Source of the DNA: Aquamicrobium sp.
GTDB taxonomy: Bacteria > Pseudomonadota > Alphaproteobacteria > Rhizobiales > Rhizobiaceae
Reading direction: 5' to 3'
Assembly (NCBI GenBank): GCA_019739225.1
Contig: JAHHDT010000005.1
Coordinates: 186,001 to 250,000 of the forward strand
Length of the DNA stretch: 64,000 nucleotides
A program made the translations under genes and the position numbers. The notes below the pieces were generated by a model, which saw nothing but the letters and a program-made list of their open reading frames with translations, did no database searches and was not told the DNA's origin. This document shows, piece after piece, positions 17,330 through 26,322 of this stretch (position 1 is the stretch's first letter; each line of letters starts with the position of its first letter).

Positions 17330-18465
17330 GCGACGCGCCTGCCCTCGCGCCAGACACCGCGCACCACCGGCACGCCGTCGCGCCAGCGCACGCGCAGAAG
17401 GTCGCCGCGCTTGCCTGGCGCGATCTCGCCGCGGTCGATCAAGCCAACCGTTTCAGCCGGCCGCCGCGTCACCAGTGCCAGCGCCTGCGGAAGGCTGATC
17501 GTTTCGACATCTTCGGCGAGCTTGAACGCGCCGTGCAGCAGGCTTGACGGCACGTAGTCGGACGAGAGCACGTCGAGCAGCCCCGCCTCGGCGAGGTCTC
17601 GCGCGGCGATGTTGCCGGAATGCGATCCGCCGCGCACGATGTTGGGTGCGCCCATCAGCACGCTCATGCCTGCCTCGTGCGAAGCACGCGCTGCATCGAG
17701 CGACGTCGGAAATTCGGCAAGCCTGACGCCATCGTCGAGCGCTTCGCCCACATGGTCGAGCGTTGCATCGTCATGACTGGCGAGCGTGACGCCGTTGGCG
17801 CGGCAGTGCTCGGCAATCGCCTTGCGGTGGGGAGCGGAGAAACGCGCCGACTGCTCCTGACGCATCTCGACATAGCGCGCGAACGCTTCGTCGCTCAGGC
17901 CGCGTTTCGTCTTGTAGTAGAGCTCATACTGGCCCATCGTCTGGAACTGCCGCTGGCCCGGCGCATGGTCCATCAGCGAGGCGAGCCGCACTCGACGCTC
18001 GGCGCGGAAGGCTTCGAAATCGCTCAGCACATCCGGCGTCGAGACCTCGCAGCGCAGGTGGATGAAGTGTTCCGCGCGCAACCGGTCTTCCCGCTGCGCC
18101 TGGTCGATGGCATTCGCGAGTTCCCGCATCTCGCCCTTGGCGAAGCCGTCGGTGCCCTCCGACCCCATGCGCAAGCAATCGAAAACGGTGGTGATGCCCG
18201 AGGCGGCGATCTGGGCGTCGTGCGCCTGCACCGCCGCAACGGCGTTCCAGCGTACGCCCGGGCGCGGCGCGTAGTGCCCTTCGAGATGATCGGTATGCAG
18301 TTCCACGAGGCCGGGTACGAGGAAGTCGCCTTCGAAATCTTCCCCAACCTGGCTGCTGCCTGCATCGAACCCCGCGATAACGCCATTCGCGACGTTGAGG
18401 TCTCCTTCGATAGTCTCGTCGGCAAGGACGATGCGGGCGTTCCGGAAACTCGTTTCGGCAGGCAT
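17326..18465 (-). CDS. phnM: alpha-D-ribose 1-methylphosphonate 5-triphosphate diphosphatase PhnM
   Basis: A 379-residue amidohydrolase-superfamily protein. The metal-binding stretch VELHTDHLEGHYAPRPGV has His57, Asp59 and His60; other family blocks are LMDHAPGQRQF, LASHDDATLDHV and SSDYVPSSLLHGAF. The enzyme removes pyrophosphate from the PhnGHI product to give ribose 1-phosphonate 5-phosphate, the substrate of PhnJ. It lies 2 bp after the 2H phosphoesterase gene and overlaps phnN. Confidence 0.97.
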   Translation of the reverse strand: MPAETSFRNARIVLADETIEGDLNVANGVIAGFDAGSSQVGEDFEGDFLVPGLVELHTDHLEGHYAPRPGVRWNAVAAVQAHDAQIAASGITTVFDCLRMGSEGTDGFAKGEMRELANAIDQAQREDRLRAEHFIHLRCEVSTPDVLSDFEAFRAERRVRLASLMDHAPGQRQFQTMGQYELYYKTKRGLSDEAFARYVEMRQEQSARFSAPHRKAIAEHCRANGVTLASHDDATLDHVGEALDDGVRLAEFPTSLDAARASHEAGMSVLMGAPNIVRGGSHSGNIAARDLAEAGLLDVLSSDYVPSSLLHGAFKLAEDVETISLPQALALVTRRPAETVGLIDRGEIAPGKRGDLLRVRWRDGVPVVRGVWREGRRVA

Positions 18466-18467
18466 GT

Positions 18468-19187
18468 TCAGGCGGTCTTTCTTTGCGTTTCGCTTTCGGG
18501 GACGATGTCGAACTGATGGAAGGAGCGCACCACGAACGGGGCCCCGGGCTCCGTCTCCAGGAAGAGCGCGAGCGAGCCGACTTCCAGCGGCTCTTCCAGC
18601 ACCGGCCCGAAATGCTCTTCGATGGCGCGATGCACGCGTACGGCCTCTGCCTCATCGACGCGGCCGGTCAGCGTCATGTGGAAGCGGAAGTCCTCGAACA
18701 CGTAGGGATAGCCCCACTGCATGAGGTTCCGCAGTTGCGACGGCGAAAGATGGGTCGCACTGCGCCGTGTCCGTTCGGCTTCGCTCAGCGGAGCGCGGAA
18801 ACGGTCGAACGCCACCACCACGTCGCGCGCGAGACCGTTCAGCGCCTGACTGGGCGTCTCGGGGACAAGCGCGAAGAAACCGTCGAGCCGGGTGACTACT
18901 ACCCGTGGCACGCAGAACGCATCCTGTGCCTCGCAGAACGCATCCAGTGCGGCGCGCAGGCCATGCTCGCTCTCGCCATCCGCAAGGGTGAAGGGCGCCA
19001 GGATCGTGCCGTGGAAGCCATAGCGCCGCGCCGCCGCCGTATGATAGGCGACCTCGGCCGCAGGCAGCCTGCCGATGGCGCGCGGCGGCGTGCTCTCGCC
19101 GGTGAAGGCGCAGCGCCCGAGCCAGCTCGTGGCAAGCTCCGTCAGCGGGTCACGCTCGGCCGGCGTGTAGTAGATCGCATAGCGCAT
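18468..19187 (-). CDS. 2H-phosphoesterase-like protein (DUF1045) of the phn operon
   Basis: A 239-residue protein with two H-x-T motifs, His59-Gly-Thr61 in YGFHGTILAPF and His170-Met-Thr172 in FRFHMTLTGRV. These are the paired catalytic motifs of 2H phosphoesterases, which open cyclic phosphodiesters. This matches the DUF1045 family found in alphaproteobacterial phn clusters. No phnP-type metallo-beta-lactamase is visible here, so it is a candidate for opening the 1,2-cyclic ribose phosphate made by PhnJ; that role is inference. It sits between phnE and phnM in the leftward operon. Confidence 0.85.
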   Translation of the reverse strand: MRYAIYYTPAERDPLTELATSWLGRCAFTGESTPPRAIGRLPAAEVAYHTAAARRYGFHGTILAPFTLADGESEHGLRAALDAFCEAQDAFCVPRVVVTRLDGFFALVPETPSQALNGLARDVVVAFDRFRAPLSEAERTRRSATHLSPSQLRNLMQWGYPYVFEDFRFHMTLTGRVDEAEAVRVHRAIEEHFGPVLEEPLEVGSLALFLETEPGAPFVVRSFHQFDIVPESETQRKTA

Positions 19188-19264
19188 TGTAGGTTCCTGC
19201 CCTGTGGAACATCGCTCCGTGCTTTAGGCGAGTCTCGTGACAGGTTGACGACTGTCCGCCGGTT

Positions 19265-20122
19265 TCAGTGGGCTGTCTCCCCGATGAACCGCTCGCGGAC
19301 CTTCCGTGACAGCCAGTCGATCACGAAGATGCAGACGAGCACGTTGAGAACCACGAACGCGACCTGATCGAACAGGTTGGCGCGGAAGCGCTCGATGATG
19401 ATCATGCCGATGCCGCCCGCGCCGACCAAGCCGAGGATCGTTGCGCTGCGGGTGCTCGACTCGAAGAAATAAAGCGACTGAGAGATGAACACGGGCAGCA
19501 CCTGCGGCAGGTAGCCGTAGCGCACCACCTTGATCGGCCCTGCACCGGTGGCGCGAACGCCCTCGACCTGCTTGCGGTCGATGTTCTCGATCGCTTCCGA
19601 GTAGAGCTTTGACAGCGTGCCGGTGTCGGAGACGAAGATGGCGAGCACACCGGCCAGCGGTCCGAGCCCCACGGCACGGACGAACACCAGACCCCAGATG
19701 AGCTGGTCGACGCCGCGCAGCACATCGAGCATGCGGCGCACCAGGTGGCGAAGCGGGCCGAAGGGCATTGTGTTGCGGGCTGCGAAGAAGCCGATGAACA
19801 AGGCTGCAAGGGAAGCAAGCATGGTGCCGAGAAACGCCATCGCGAGCGTCTGCGCTATGCCGGTATAGATGTCGGCGTAGCGCCAGGTCTCCATGTCCTT
19901 CCAGGTGAACATGGCGGCGATCAACCGCCAGACCCGGTCCGACGCATAGGCGAATTTCCAGACGTCGAAGTACCACAGTGAGCCGATAACGTAGGCAATG
20001 ACGCCTACCCATACGGCCCATTGGACCAGCTTGCCTCTCAGCGTGCCGAAGGCCTCGGGGTGCATGCGTCGAACGCTGGCGATCTCGTCCGGGCCGATCC
20101 CGGCCAGAGTTGCGGCGGTCAT
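19265..20122 (-). CDS. phnE: phosphonate ABC transporter permease PhnE (second copy)
   Basis: About 285 residues with about six membrane helices and the PhnE signature near the C terminus (STRSATILGLVGAGGIGM, the coupling loop). It shares this with the gene just upstream, so two different PhnE subunits probably pair as a heterodimer. ATG 20122 overlaps the other phnE stop by ATGA. A 77-bp gap separates it from the 2H phosphoesterase gene. Confidence 0.95.
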   Translation of the reverse strand: MTAATLAGIGPDEIASVRRMHPEAFGTLRGKLVQWAVWVGVIAYVIGSLWYFDVWKFAYASDRVWRLIAAMFTWKDMETWRYADIYTGIAQTLAMAFLGTMLASLAALFIGFFAARNTMPFGPLRHLVRRMLDVLRGVDQLIWGLVFVRAVGLGPLAGVLAIFVSDTGTLSKLYSEAIENIDRKQVEGVRATGAGPIKVVRYGYLPQVLPVFISQSLYFFESSTRSATILGLVGAGGIGMIIIERFRANLFDQVAFVVLNVLVCIFVIDWLSRKVRERFIGETAH

Positions 20123-21033
20123 GCGAAATGTTCCTTGCCGATGAAGTGCGTGCGCAGGCGCTCCGACAGCAGGTCGATGAGCGTGACGGTCAGCACGATG
20201 AGCAGGAGGACAGCCACGACGCGGTCGTCGGAATAGAGGCTGATGACGCGATTGAGCTCGGTGCCGATGCCGCCGGCGCCGACGAAGCCGACGATCGAGG
20301 AAGCGCGCACGTTGATCTCGAAACGCAGCAGCGTGTAGGAGATGAAGTTCGGCATCACCTGCGGGACGACGCCGTAGCGCATCTCCTCGAACCAGTTGCC
20401 GCCCACGCCGCGAATGCCTTCCACAGGGCGCAGCGAAGCGTTCTCGTTGACCTCGGCGAAGAGCTTGCCGAGTGCCCCTGCGGTGTGGATCGCGATGGCG
20501 ACCACGCCGGCCAGCGGACCGATGCCGATGGCGAAGACCAGCACCAGCGCGTAGAGGATTTCCGGCACGCCGCGGCAGATTTCCATGAAGCGCCGCGAAA
20601 GCAGGAACACGACGCTGTTGGGCGCGAGGTTGCGCGCTGCCGGGAAGCACAGCAGGAAGGCGCCCGCGGCTCCGATGATCGTCGCCGTTAGCGCCATGAA
20701 GATGGTTTCGACGATGAGCTGGATATAGGTCCAGAAATCCGAATACCAGTAGGCGATCGATCCGGGAATCGCGCGCCCGTCGTCGCCGCGCGACAGGAGC
20801 AGCTTGTCGAGCTCGAGGTTCGGCATGATCGTGCCGAAATATTCGAAGATGCGCGGCAGACCGGACGCGAGACGGTCCGGATAGAAGCGCGAAACATAGA
20901 TCGACGCAGCGAGTGCGGCGAGAAACAGCAACACGAACAGCGCTGTCATCGCGCGCTTGCTGCGCAGCAGTTCGGCGCGGTGCCGTTCGAATTCGGCAAC
21001 CGTGTCGTCGCCGGAATATGTCATGGCGGCCAT
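20119..21033 (-). CDS. phnE: phosphonate ABC transporter permease PhnE (first copy)
   Basis: A 304-residue inner-membrane protein with a short cytoplasmic N terminus, about six helices and the NVRASSIVGFVGAGGIGTEL coupling loop of PhnE. It starts 4 bp after phnC and overlaps the second phnE by ATGA. An internal ATG three codons in is an equally possible start. With PhnC and PhnD it would import phosphonates or phosphonate esters. Confidence 0.95.
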   Translation of the reverse strand: MAAMTYSGDDTVAEFERHRAELLRSKRAMTALFVLLFLAALAASIYVSRFYPDRLASGLPRIFEYFGTIMPNLELDKLLLSRGDDGRAIPGSIAYWYSDFWTYIQLIVETIFMALTATIIGAAGAFLLCFPAARNLAPNSVVFLLSRRFMEICRGVPEILYALVLVFAIGIGPLAGVVAIAIHTAGALGKLFAEVNENASLRPVEGIRGVGGNWFEEMRYGVVPQVMPNFISYTLLRFEINVRASSIVGFVGAGGIGTELNRVISLYSDDRVVAVLLLIVLTVTLIDLLSERLRTHFIGKEHFA

Positions 21034-21037
21034 CTGC

Positions 21038-21889
21038 TCAGCTCGCCGCCAGGCCGAGTTGCGCGTTCTTCGCCAGGTCGCGCTCGGTCAGACGCTGCTT
21101 GGCGGGCTCGCCGCCCAGCGATGTGGAGGTCAGGCCTTCGGCAAACGCGTCGTCGGCTTCAGCACCGTAGATCTCGCGTGCCATGTCCTGGGTCAGCTTC
21201 TCGGGCGTGCCGTCGAAGACCAGCACGCCATCCTTCAGGCCGATGATGCGGTCGCAATAGGAGCGCGCGGTGTCGAGCGTATGCAGGTTGCAGACGACGG
21301 TGATGCCGTCCTCGCGGTTGATGGTGCGTAGCGCGTCCATCACCACCTTGGCGTTGAGCGGATCGAGCGAGGCGATGGGCTCGTCGGCAAGCAGGATGCG
21401 CGGCTCCTGCACCAGCGCGCGGGCGATCGCCACGCGCTGCATCTGGCCACCCGAAAGCGTGTCGGCCTGCTGGAGCGCGGTATGCGCCATGCCGAGCCGG
21501 TCGAGCGCGCGGATCGCGAAGGCGCGCTCCGAAGCGGTGAAGAGCTGCAGCATCGAGGCGACGAAGCCGTGGTGATAGAGCCGGCCGGTCAGGACATTGG
21601 TCACCACGTCGAGGCGGCCGACGAGGTTGAATTGCTGGAATACCATGGCGCAGGTGGCACGCCATTCGAGCAGCGCGCTGCCGCGCAGTGCTGTCACGTC
21701 CTTGCCTTCGAAGGTGATGCTGCCGTCGGTCGGCTCGGCCAGCCGGTTGACCATGCGCAACAGCGTAGATTTGCCGGCACCGGAGCGCCCGATCACGCCG
21801 ACCATCTGGCCCTGTGGTATGGAAAGCGAGACGTCGGAGACCGCATTGCGGGTCTTGAAGCTCTTGGTGAGTTTCTCGGTCGTCAGCAT
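21038..21889 (-). CDS. phnC: phosphonate ABC transporter ATPase PhnC
   Basis: A 283-residue ATPase with Walker [10 protein letters not shown] (34-42), LSGGQMQR and Walker B ILLADEP. PhnC-specific blocks include [14 protein letters not shown] and [10 protein letters not shown]. The start at 21889 is the ATG directly before [11 protein letters not shown]; the longer open frame upstream is low-complexity and runs through a stem-loop. It follows phnD by 77 bp. Confidence 0.97.
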   Translation of the reverse strand: MLTTEKLTKSFKTRNAVSDVSLSIPQGQMVGVIGRSGAGKSTLLRMVNRLAEPTDGSITFEGKDVTALRGSALLEWRATCAMVFQQFNLVGRLDVVTNVLTGRLYHHGFVASMLQLFTASERAFAIRALDRLGMAHTALQQADTLSGGQMQRVAIARALVQEPRILLADEPIASLDPLNAKVVMDALRTINREDGITVVCNLHTLDTARSYCDRIIGLKDGVLVFDGTPEKLTQDMAREIYGAEADDAFAEGLTSTSLGGEPAKQRLTERDLAKNAQLGLAAS

Positions 21890-21922
21890 TGGCGGCTCCG
21901 TTCGTCCGGCCTGAATACGAGG

Positions 21923-21950
21923 CGGCCGCCGTCCAGGTGGACGGCGGCCG
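21923..21950 (-). promoter_or_regulatory. stem-loop between phnD and phnC
   Basis: A perfect 12-bp stem (CGGCCGCCGTCC) with a 4-nt loop and no T-run lies in the gap after the binding-protein gene. Such intra-operon hairpins often stabilise the upstream binding-protein mRNA so it is made in excess over the membrane parts. It could also act as a partial terminator. Confidence 0.6.
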
Positions 21951-21966
21951 GAGATGTCGGCCAAGT

Positions 21967-22896
21967 TTAGCGGGAGCCTTCGAGCTCGCGGCGGCGCATC
22001 TCGACGACGTTGGTGAAGAACTCGTGATCGACGCGCTTGAAGCCCTGGCCTTCGCCCTGGGACACGTCGACGTAGCACTGGTAGTCAGTCTCGTTCAGCG
22101 TCTCCATCCAGGCGATGGCGATGTCCTTGGCTTCCTGGGGCGCGTCCTTGCGCACGACCCACGGGCCGTTGGGGATCAGGTTCGACTGCCAGATGATGCG
22201 CAGGTCGGACATGTCGAGCAGGTCCTTGTCGACCATCGAACGCAGCGCGCCGCGGCTGAAGCCTTCGGACTCTTCGCCGACGCCCGAGGTCCAGGTGACG
22301 CCGGCGTCGTACTGTCCGTTCAGAACGGCGACGACCGCCTGCTCATGTCCGCCGCCAAAGCCGGTCGAGGCAAAGTATTCGTCGATGTTGATTTCCTGCG
22401 CTTCCAGCTCGGCCTTGGGGACGAGGTATCCAGACGTCGAGTTCGGGTCGGCGAAGGCGAGCGTCTTGCCTTTCATGTCGTCGATGCTTTCGATGCCGGA
22501 GTCGGCCAGCGTATACATCATGGCATAATAGCCGTCCGAACCGTCGTTCTCGAGCGCGACGAAGACCGGCTCGACCGCGTCGGGGTTCTGCAGGTAGATG
22601 CCGGCATAGCCCGAGGCGCCGAGCTGGGCGGCATCGAGCTGACCAGCGAGCAGGCCCTGCATGACGCCGGCATAGTCGGACGCCGGGTAGAGCTCGACCG
22701 GCACGCCGAGCTTTTCGCCAAGCTGCTCGACCATGCATTCGTTCTTGCGCAGGCGGTCGGCTTCGTTTTCGCCTCCGAGAAGACCGACGCGGAAAACGGG
22801 CAGCTCGGACTTCCAGTCCTGGGCCGCCGCCGGCGTGGCGAGCGCGGATGCGAGGATTGCAGCGGCTGCGGTGGTACGGGTGAGAAGGGTAAACAT
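21967..22896 (-). CDS. phnD: phosphonate ABC transporter substrate-binding protein PhnD
   Basis: A 309-residue protein with a Sec signal peptide (cleavage after AAA-Q near residue 25) and PhnD blocks [27 protein letters not shown] and [13 protein letters not shown]. The last is the phosphonate-binding Ser/Thr cluster. GGAG lies 7 bp before the ATG. It is the first gene of the leftward phnD-C-E-E-2H-M-N operon. Confidence 0.96.
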   Translation of the reverse strand: MFTLLTRTTAAAAILASALATPAAAQDWKSELPVFRVGLLGGENEADRLRKNECMVEQLGEKLGVPVELYPASDYAGVMQGLLAGQLDAAQLGASGYAGIYLQNPDAVEPVFVALENDGSDGYYAMMYTLADSGIESIDDMKGKTLAFADPNSTSGYLVPKAELEAQEINIDEYFASTGFGGGHEQAVVAVLNGQYDAGVTWTSGVGEESEGFSRGALRSMVDKDLLDMSDLRIIWQSNLIPNGPWVVRKDAPQEAKDIAIAWMETLNETDYQCYVDVSQGEGQGFKRVDHEFFTNVVEMRRRELEGSR

Positions 22897-23017
22897 GTCG
22901 GGCTCCAGACGCTTTGGAGGGTGAACTTTTCAAGCGCGGTCCGGACTTGTTCCGGCCTGCTGGCCGAGTCCCGTATCGGTGTTTCGCGACAGCTCGATTA
23001 CGCTTTTTCTGCGGTTT

Positions 23018-23031
23018 TGTGACGGTTCACA
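23018..23031. promoter_or_regulatory. palindrome upstream of phnD, possible operator
   Basis: TGTGACGGTTCACA has perfect 5-bp arms (TGTGA/TCACA) about 120 bp before the phnD start, in the only gap of the operon's 5' side. It is unlike a clean tandem PHO box, though the reverse strand holds CTGTGAA. The binding protein is unknown. Confidence 0.3.
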
Positions 23032-23070
23032 GTTTGGTCGCGCCGCGGGGCCCGCAATGTGTGCAAATGC

Positions 23071-23685
23071 CTAGCCGGCATGCTTTTCCAGGAAGGCTTC
23101 TGCTGACAGCGCGCGGAAATCGTCGAGCGCGGCGCGCAGCCGGTCGTGATCCCAGTCCCACCAGGCGAGCGCGCTGAACCGCTCGGCGATGGCTTGCGGA
23201 AAGCGCGCGCGGATGGGGCGGGCAGGCACGCCGCCGACGATAGTGTAGGACGCGACGTCTTTCGAGACGACCGCGCCGGCGCCGATCACCGCGCCATCGC
23301 CGATGGTCACCCCAGGCAGGACTGTCGAGCCGTGGCCGAGCCAGGTATCGTGCCCGATCGTCACTGCATTCGCCCGCCGCCACGCGAAGAACTCGTCCTC
23401 ATGGGCGGCATCAGGCCAGTAGTCCGAGGCCCGATAGGTGAAGTGGTGCAGCGTCGGACGCCATGTCGGGTGGTTTGTGGCGTTGATGCGCACGGCTGCC
23501 GCGATGTTGGAGAACTTGCCGATGGTCGCGCACCAGATGCCGCAATCCTGCATGACGTAGGAGTAGTTGCCGAGCGTCGATTCGTGCACGCGGCTGCGGT
23601 CGGCGATCTCTGTGTAGCGGCCGAGCATGCTTTGCGTCACCTCTGCGCTTGGGTGCACGAGGGGCGTTTCCGAAAGTCTGGTCAC
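23071..23685 (-). CDS. hexapeptide-repeat (LbH) acetyltransferase of the phn operon
   Basis: A 204-residue protein with left-handed beta-helix hexapeptides (VTIGHDTWLGHGSTVLPGVT, IGDGAVIGAGAVVSKDV) and the C-terminal VGGVPARPIRARF of chloramphenicol/virginiamycin-type acetyltransferases. The GTG start overlaps the phnL stop (GTGA). Proteins of this kind are regularly found next to phnL in alphaproteobacteria and are often named phosphonate-metabolism acetyltransferases. They may acetylate aminoalkylphosphonates as PhnO does, although PhnO itself is a GNAT enzyme of another fold. The substrate is unproven. Confidence 0.85.
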   Translation of the reverse strand: MTRLSETPLVHPSAEVTQSMLGRYTEIADRSRVHESTLGNYSYVMQDCGIWCATIGKFSNIAAAVRINATNHPTWRPTLHHFTYRASDYWPDAAHEDEFFAWRRANAVTIGHDTWLGHGSTVLPGVTIGDGAVIGAGAVVSKDVASYTIVGGVPARPIRARFPQAIAERFSALAWWDWDHDRLRAALDDFRALSAEAFLEKHAG

Positions 23686-24395
23686 GACACGCGCCTGTTC
23701 ATCGCAAACTGGGTCACGTCGATGATGCGGTCCGCAACCGCCTCGCGCACGTCTGCATCGTGAAAGATGCCGAGCAGCGCAACGTCCGCCTGCTTCTTCT
23801 CCGCGATCAGCGCGATGACCACCTCGCGATTCTTGGCGTCGAGCGAAGCCGTGGGCTCGTCAAGCAGAAGCACCGGATGGTCTGTGATGAAGCCGCGCGC
23901 GATGTTGACCCGCTGCTGCTCGCCGCCGGAAAAGGTCGCCGGTGGCAGCGACCACAGCTTTTCGGGCAGGTTCAGGCGCGACAGCAGGCCGGCCGCCTTG
24001 TCGCGGGCCTTGGCCGCCGCCACGCCGCGCGCGGTCAACGGCTCGGCGACGATGTCGAGTGCCGCAAGGCGCGGCAGGGTCCGCAGGAACTGGCTGACAT
24101 AGCCGATCGTATGGCGCCGAACGCCGAGCACCGTACGGGGTGCGGCTGCGGCGATGTCGACCAGCCGCCCCTGATGCTGGACGATGATCTGGCCCGTGTC
24201 GACCGAGTAGTTGCCGTAGAGCATCTTGAGGATGGAGCTCTTGCCGGCCCCGGACGGCCCGCCGAGCACCGCGCATTCGCCTGCTCGCAGCGCAAATGAG
24301 ACACCGTCCACGACCGGCAGCTCGATGCCGTCGCGCAGATGCATGGTGAAGGTCTTGGCGACTTCGGAAACAACCAGAGGTGTCGGCATCGTCAC
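23682..24395 (-). CDS. phnL: C-P lyase ABC-type protein PhnL
   Basis: A 237-residue ATPase with Walker A GGPSGAGKSS, signature FSGGEQQRVNIAR and Walker B VLLLDEPTASLD. PhnL is an ABC-type subunit associated with the C-P lyase complex rather than a transporter. It is required for phosphonate use; its exact chemistry is unresolved. Its GTG start overlaps the phnK stop, and its stop overlaps the acetyltransferase start. Confidence 0.94.
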   Translation of the reverse strand: MTMPTPLVVSEVAKTFTMHLRDGIELPVVDGVSFALRAGECAVLGGPSGAGKSSILKMLYGNYSVDTGQIIVQHQGRLVDIAAAAPRTVLGVRRHTIGYVSQFLRTLPRLAALDIVAEPLTARGVAAAKARDKAAGLLSRLNLPEKLWSLPPATFSGGEQQRVNIARGFITDHPVLLLDEPTASLDAKNREVVIALIAEKKQADVALLGIFHDADVREAVADRIIDVTQFAMNRRVS

Positions 24396-25177
24396 ACCTG
24401 TAGGATCGAGGAAACGAGAAGCTGGGTGTATGGCGCGTGCGGATCGTCCAGCACGCGGTCGGTCAGGCCGTGCTCGATGACGCGGCCGTCCTTCATCACC
24501 ATCATCCGGTGAGAAAGCAGCCGGGCGACGGCGAGGTCGTGCGTGACAACGATGGCCGACAGGCCTAGGTCTGCGACCAGCCCGCGCAACAGGTCGAGCA
24601 GGCGGGCCTGCACCGAGACGTCGAGGCCGCCGGTCGGTTCATCCATGAAGACCAGGCGCGGATGGGTGACGAGGTTGCGCGCGATCTGCAGGCGCTGGCG
24701 CATGCCGCCGGAAAAGGCGCGCGGTTCGTCGTCGACGCGGTCGGCGGCGATCTCCACGCGGCCGAGCCAGTCGGTGGCGGTGCCGCGGATGCTGCCGTAG
24801 TTGCGTTCGCCCACCGCCATCAGCCTTTCACCGACATTGGCGCCTGCCGAGACCGTCATGCGCAGGCCGTCTGCCGGGTTCTGGTGGACGAAACCCCAGT
24901 CGGTGCGCATCAGGAAACGGCGTTCCGCCTCGCTGAGGCGGTAGATGTCGCGCATCTCCCCGTCGCGCATGCGATAGGAGACGTTGCCCGACGACGGGAT
25001 CAGTCGCGTTGCGAGGCAATTGAGCAGCGTCGTCTTGCCCGAGCCGGATTCGCCGACGATGGCCAGCACCTCGCCGGGCCACAGCTCGAACGAGATGTCC
25101 TCGCAGCCCACCCGCGCGCCATAGAATTTCGACAGGCCGGAAACGCGCAGAAGCGGTTCGTCGTGGTCGGGTGTCAT
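24392..25177 (-). CDS. phnK: C-P lyase ABC-type protein PhnK
   Basis: A 261-residue ATPase resembling oligopeptide-transporter ATPases: Walker A GESGSGKTT, FVHQNPADGLRM, FSGGMRQRLQIARNL and FMDEPTGGLDVSVQ. PhnK docks on the PhnGHIJ core near PhnJ. A 214-bp gap with a large inverted repeat separates it from phnJ upstream. Confidence 0.95.
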   Translation of the reverse strand: MTPDHDEPLLRVSGLSKFYGARVGCEDISFELWPGEVLAIVGESGSGKTTLLNCLATRLIPSSGNVSYRMRDGEMRDIYRLSEAERRFLMRTDWGFVHQNPADGLRMTVSAGANVGERLMAVGERNYGSIRGTATDWLGRVEIAADRVDDEPRAFSGGMRQRLQIARNLVTHPRLVFMDEPTGGLDVSVQARLLDLLRGLVADLGLSAIVVTHDLAVARLLSHRMMVMKDGRVIEHGLTDRVLDDPHAPYTQLLVSSILQV

Positions 25178-25218
25178 GACAGTTGCTCCCGCTGGGCGAT
25201 GGTTCGTGCCCTACGTTG

Positions 25219-25372
25219 CCCCCCTCTGTCCTGCCGGACATCTCCCCCACGAGGGGGGAGGTTGGCAGCTTCAGTCTCGTCGCCCCCTCTGCAATGCTGG
25301 CGATTGACGAAAGCGAAGCGGTCGGCTGATCTCCCTCCTTGTGGGGGAGATGTCCGGCAGGACAGAGGGGGG
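25219..25372. repeat. RIME-like inverted repeat between phnJ and phnK
   Basis: Two arms of 32 bp, 25219-25250 and 25341-25372, are exact reverse complements. Their cores read CTGTCCTGCCGGACATCTCC and its complement. The arms extend imperfectly by about 10 bp inward and enclose a 90-bp centre. The inner palindrome CTGCCGGACA and C/G runs match the intergenic mosaic elements I recall from Rhizobium/Mesorhizobium genomes (RIME family), which are dispersed non-coding repeats. It would form a very strong RNA hairpin in the phn transcript. Confidence 0.8.
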
Positions 25373-25391
25373 CGCGAAAGAGCGCTGCTTT

Positions 25392-26291
25392 TCATCGAAC
25401 TGCCTCCCGTCCTTCAAACGCCGAAGTTTCTGCCAACTGCCGCTCCTCGCAATGGTCGGTATCCGAGCAGACGAACATCCGCCCGCCCTGGTCGTCGAGG
25501 ATCACCTCGTCGAGATAGACACCCTTGGCGCCGCACAGCGCGCAGGGTTCGGTGAAGCTCTGGATTTCGAAGGGATGGTCCTCGAAGTCGAGACTGACGA
25601 CGTCGCTGAACGGCGGCAGCGCGTAGATGCGCTTCTCGCGGCCGGCACCGAAAAGCTGCAGCGCCGGCGACATGTGCATCTTGGGATTATCGAACTTCGG
25701 CGTCGGCGAGGGGTCCATGACATAGCGGCCCTCGACCTTGACCGGATAGGCATAGGAGGTGGCGATGCGGCCGTGCCGGGCGATGTCCTCGTAGAGCTTG
25801 ACGTGCATCAGTCCGTATTCCTCGAGCGCATGCATCTTGCGTGTCTCCGTCTCGCGCGGCTCGAGGAAGCGCAGCGGCTCGGGAATGGGCACCTGATAGA
25901 CGAGGATCTGCCCCGCCTTCAGCGGCCTTTCGGGAATACGGTGCCGCGTCTGGATAATCGTGGCATCCGCCGTGCGCGTGGTGACCGCGACATTCGCCAC
26001 CTTCTGGAAGAAGGCGCGGATCGAGACCGCGTTTGTGGTGTCGTCTGCACCCTGGTCGATCACCTTGAGCACGTCGTCCGGACCGATGATCGAGGCGGTC
26101 ACCTGCACGCCGCCGGTGCCCCAGCCATAGGGCATCGGCATCTCGCGCGAAGCAAACGGCACCTGATAGCCGGGAATGGCGATCGCCTTGAGGATCGCAC
26201 GCCGGATCATCCGCTTTGTCTGTTCGTCCAGATAGGCGAAGTTGTAGGCGGCGATACTGGCGGCCGCAGCCGGTGCAACGCTAGGCGGCAT
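25392..26291 (-). CDS. phnJ: carbon-phosphorus lyase PhnJ (radical SAM)
   Basis: A 299-residue protein. Cys250, Cys253, Cys275 and Cys281 in CALCGAKG...MFVCSDTDHC have exactly the spacing of E. coli PhnJ Cys241/244/266/272. Three of these hold the 4Fe-4S cluster and the last is the thiyl-radical cysteine. Other blocks (MPMPYGWGTGGVQVTAS, FGAGREKRIYALPPF) are diagnostic. It cleaves the C-P bond of ribose 1-alkylphosphonate 5-phosphate, releasing the alkane and the 1,2-cyclic phosphate. AAGGAAA precedes the ATG. Confidence 0.98.
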   Translation of the reverse strand: MPPSVAPAAAASIAAYNFAYLDEQTKRMIRRAILKAIAIPGYQVPFASREMPMPYGWGTGGVQVTASIIGPDDVLKVIDQGADDTTNAVSIRAFFQKVANVAVTTRTADATIIQTRHRIPERPLKAGQILVYQVPIPEPLRFLEPRETETRKMHALEEYGLMHVKLYEDIARHGRIATSYAYPVKVEGRYVMDPSPTPKFDNPKMHMSPALQLFGAGREKRIYALPPFSDVVSLDFEDHPFEIQSFTEPCALCGAKGVYLDEVILDDQGGRMFVCSDTDHCEERQLAETSAFEGREAVR

Positions 26292-26322
26292 GAAGCGTTT
26301 CCTTCACTGAAAGGAGGCTCTT

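Noticed and set aside
25219-25372. Inverted repeat as terminal repeats of an insertion sequence
   Set aside because: Only about 90 bp lie between the arms, with no transposase and no target duplication noted; a RIME-like element fits better.
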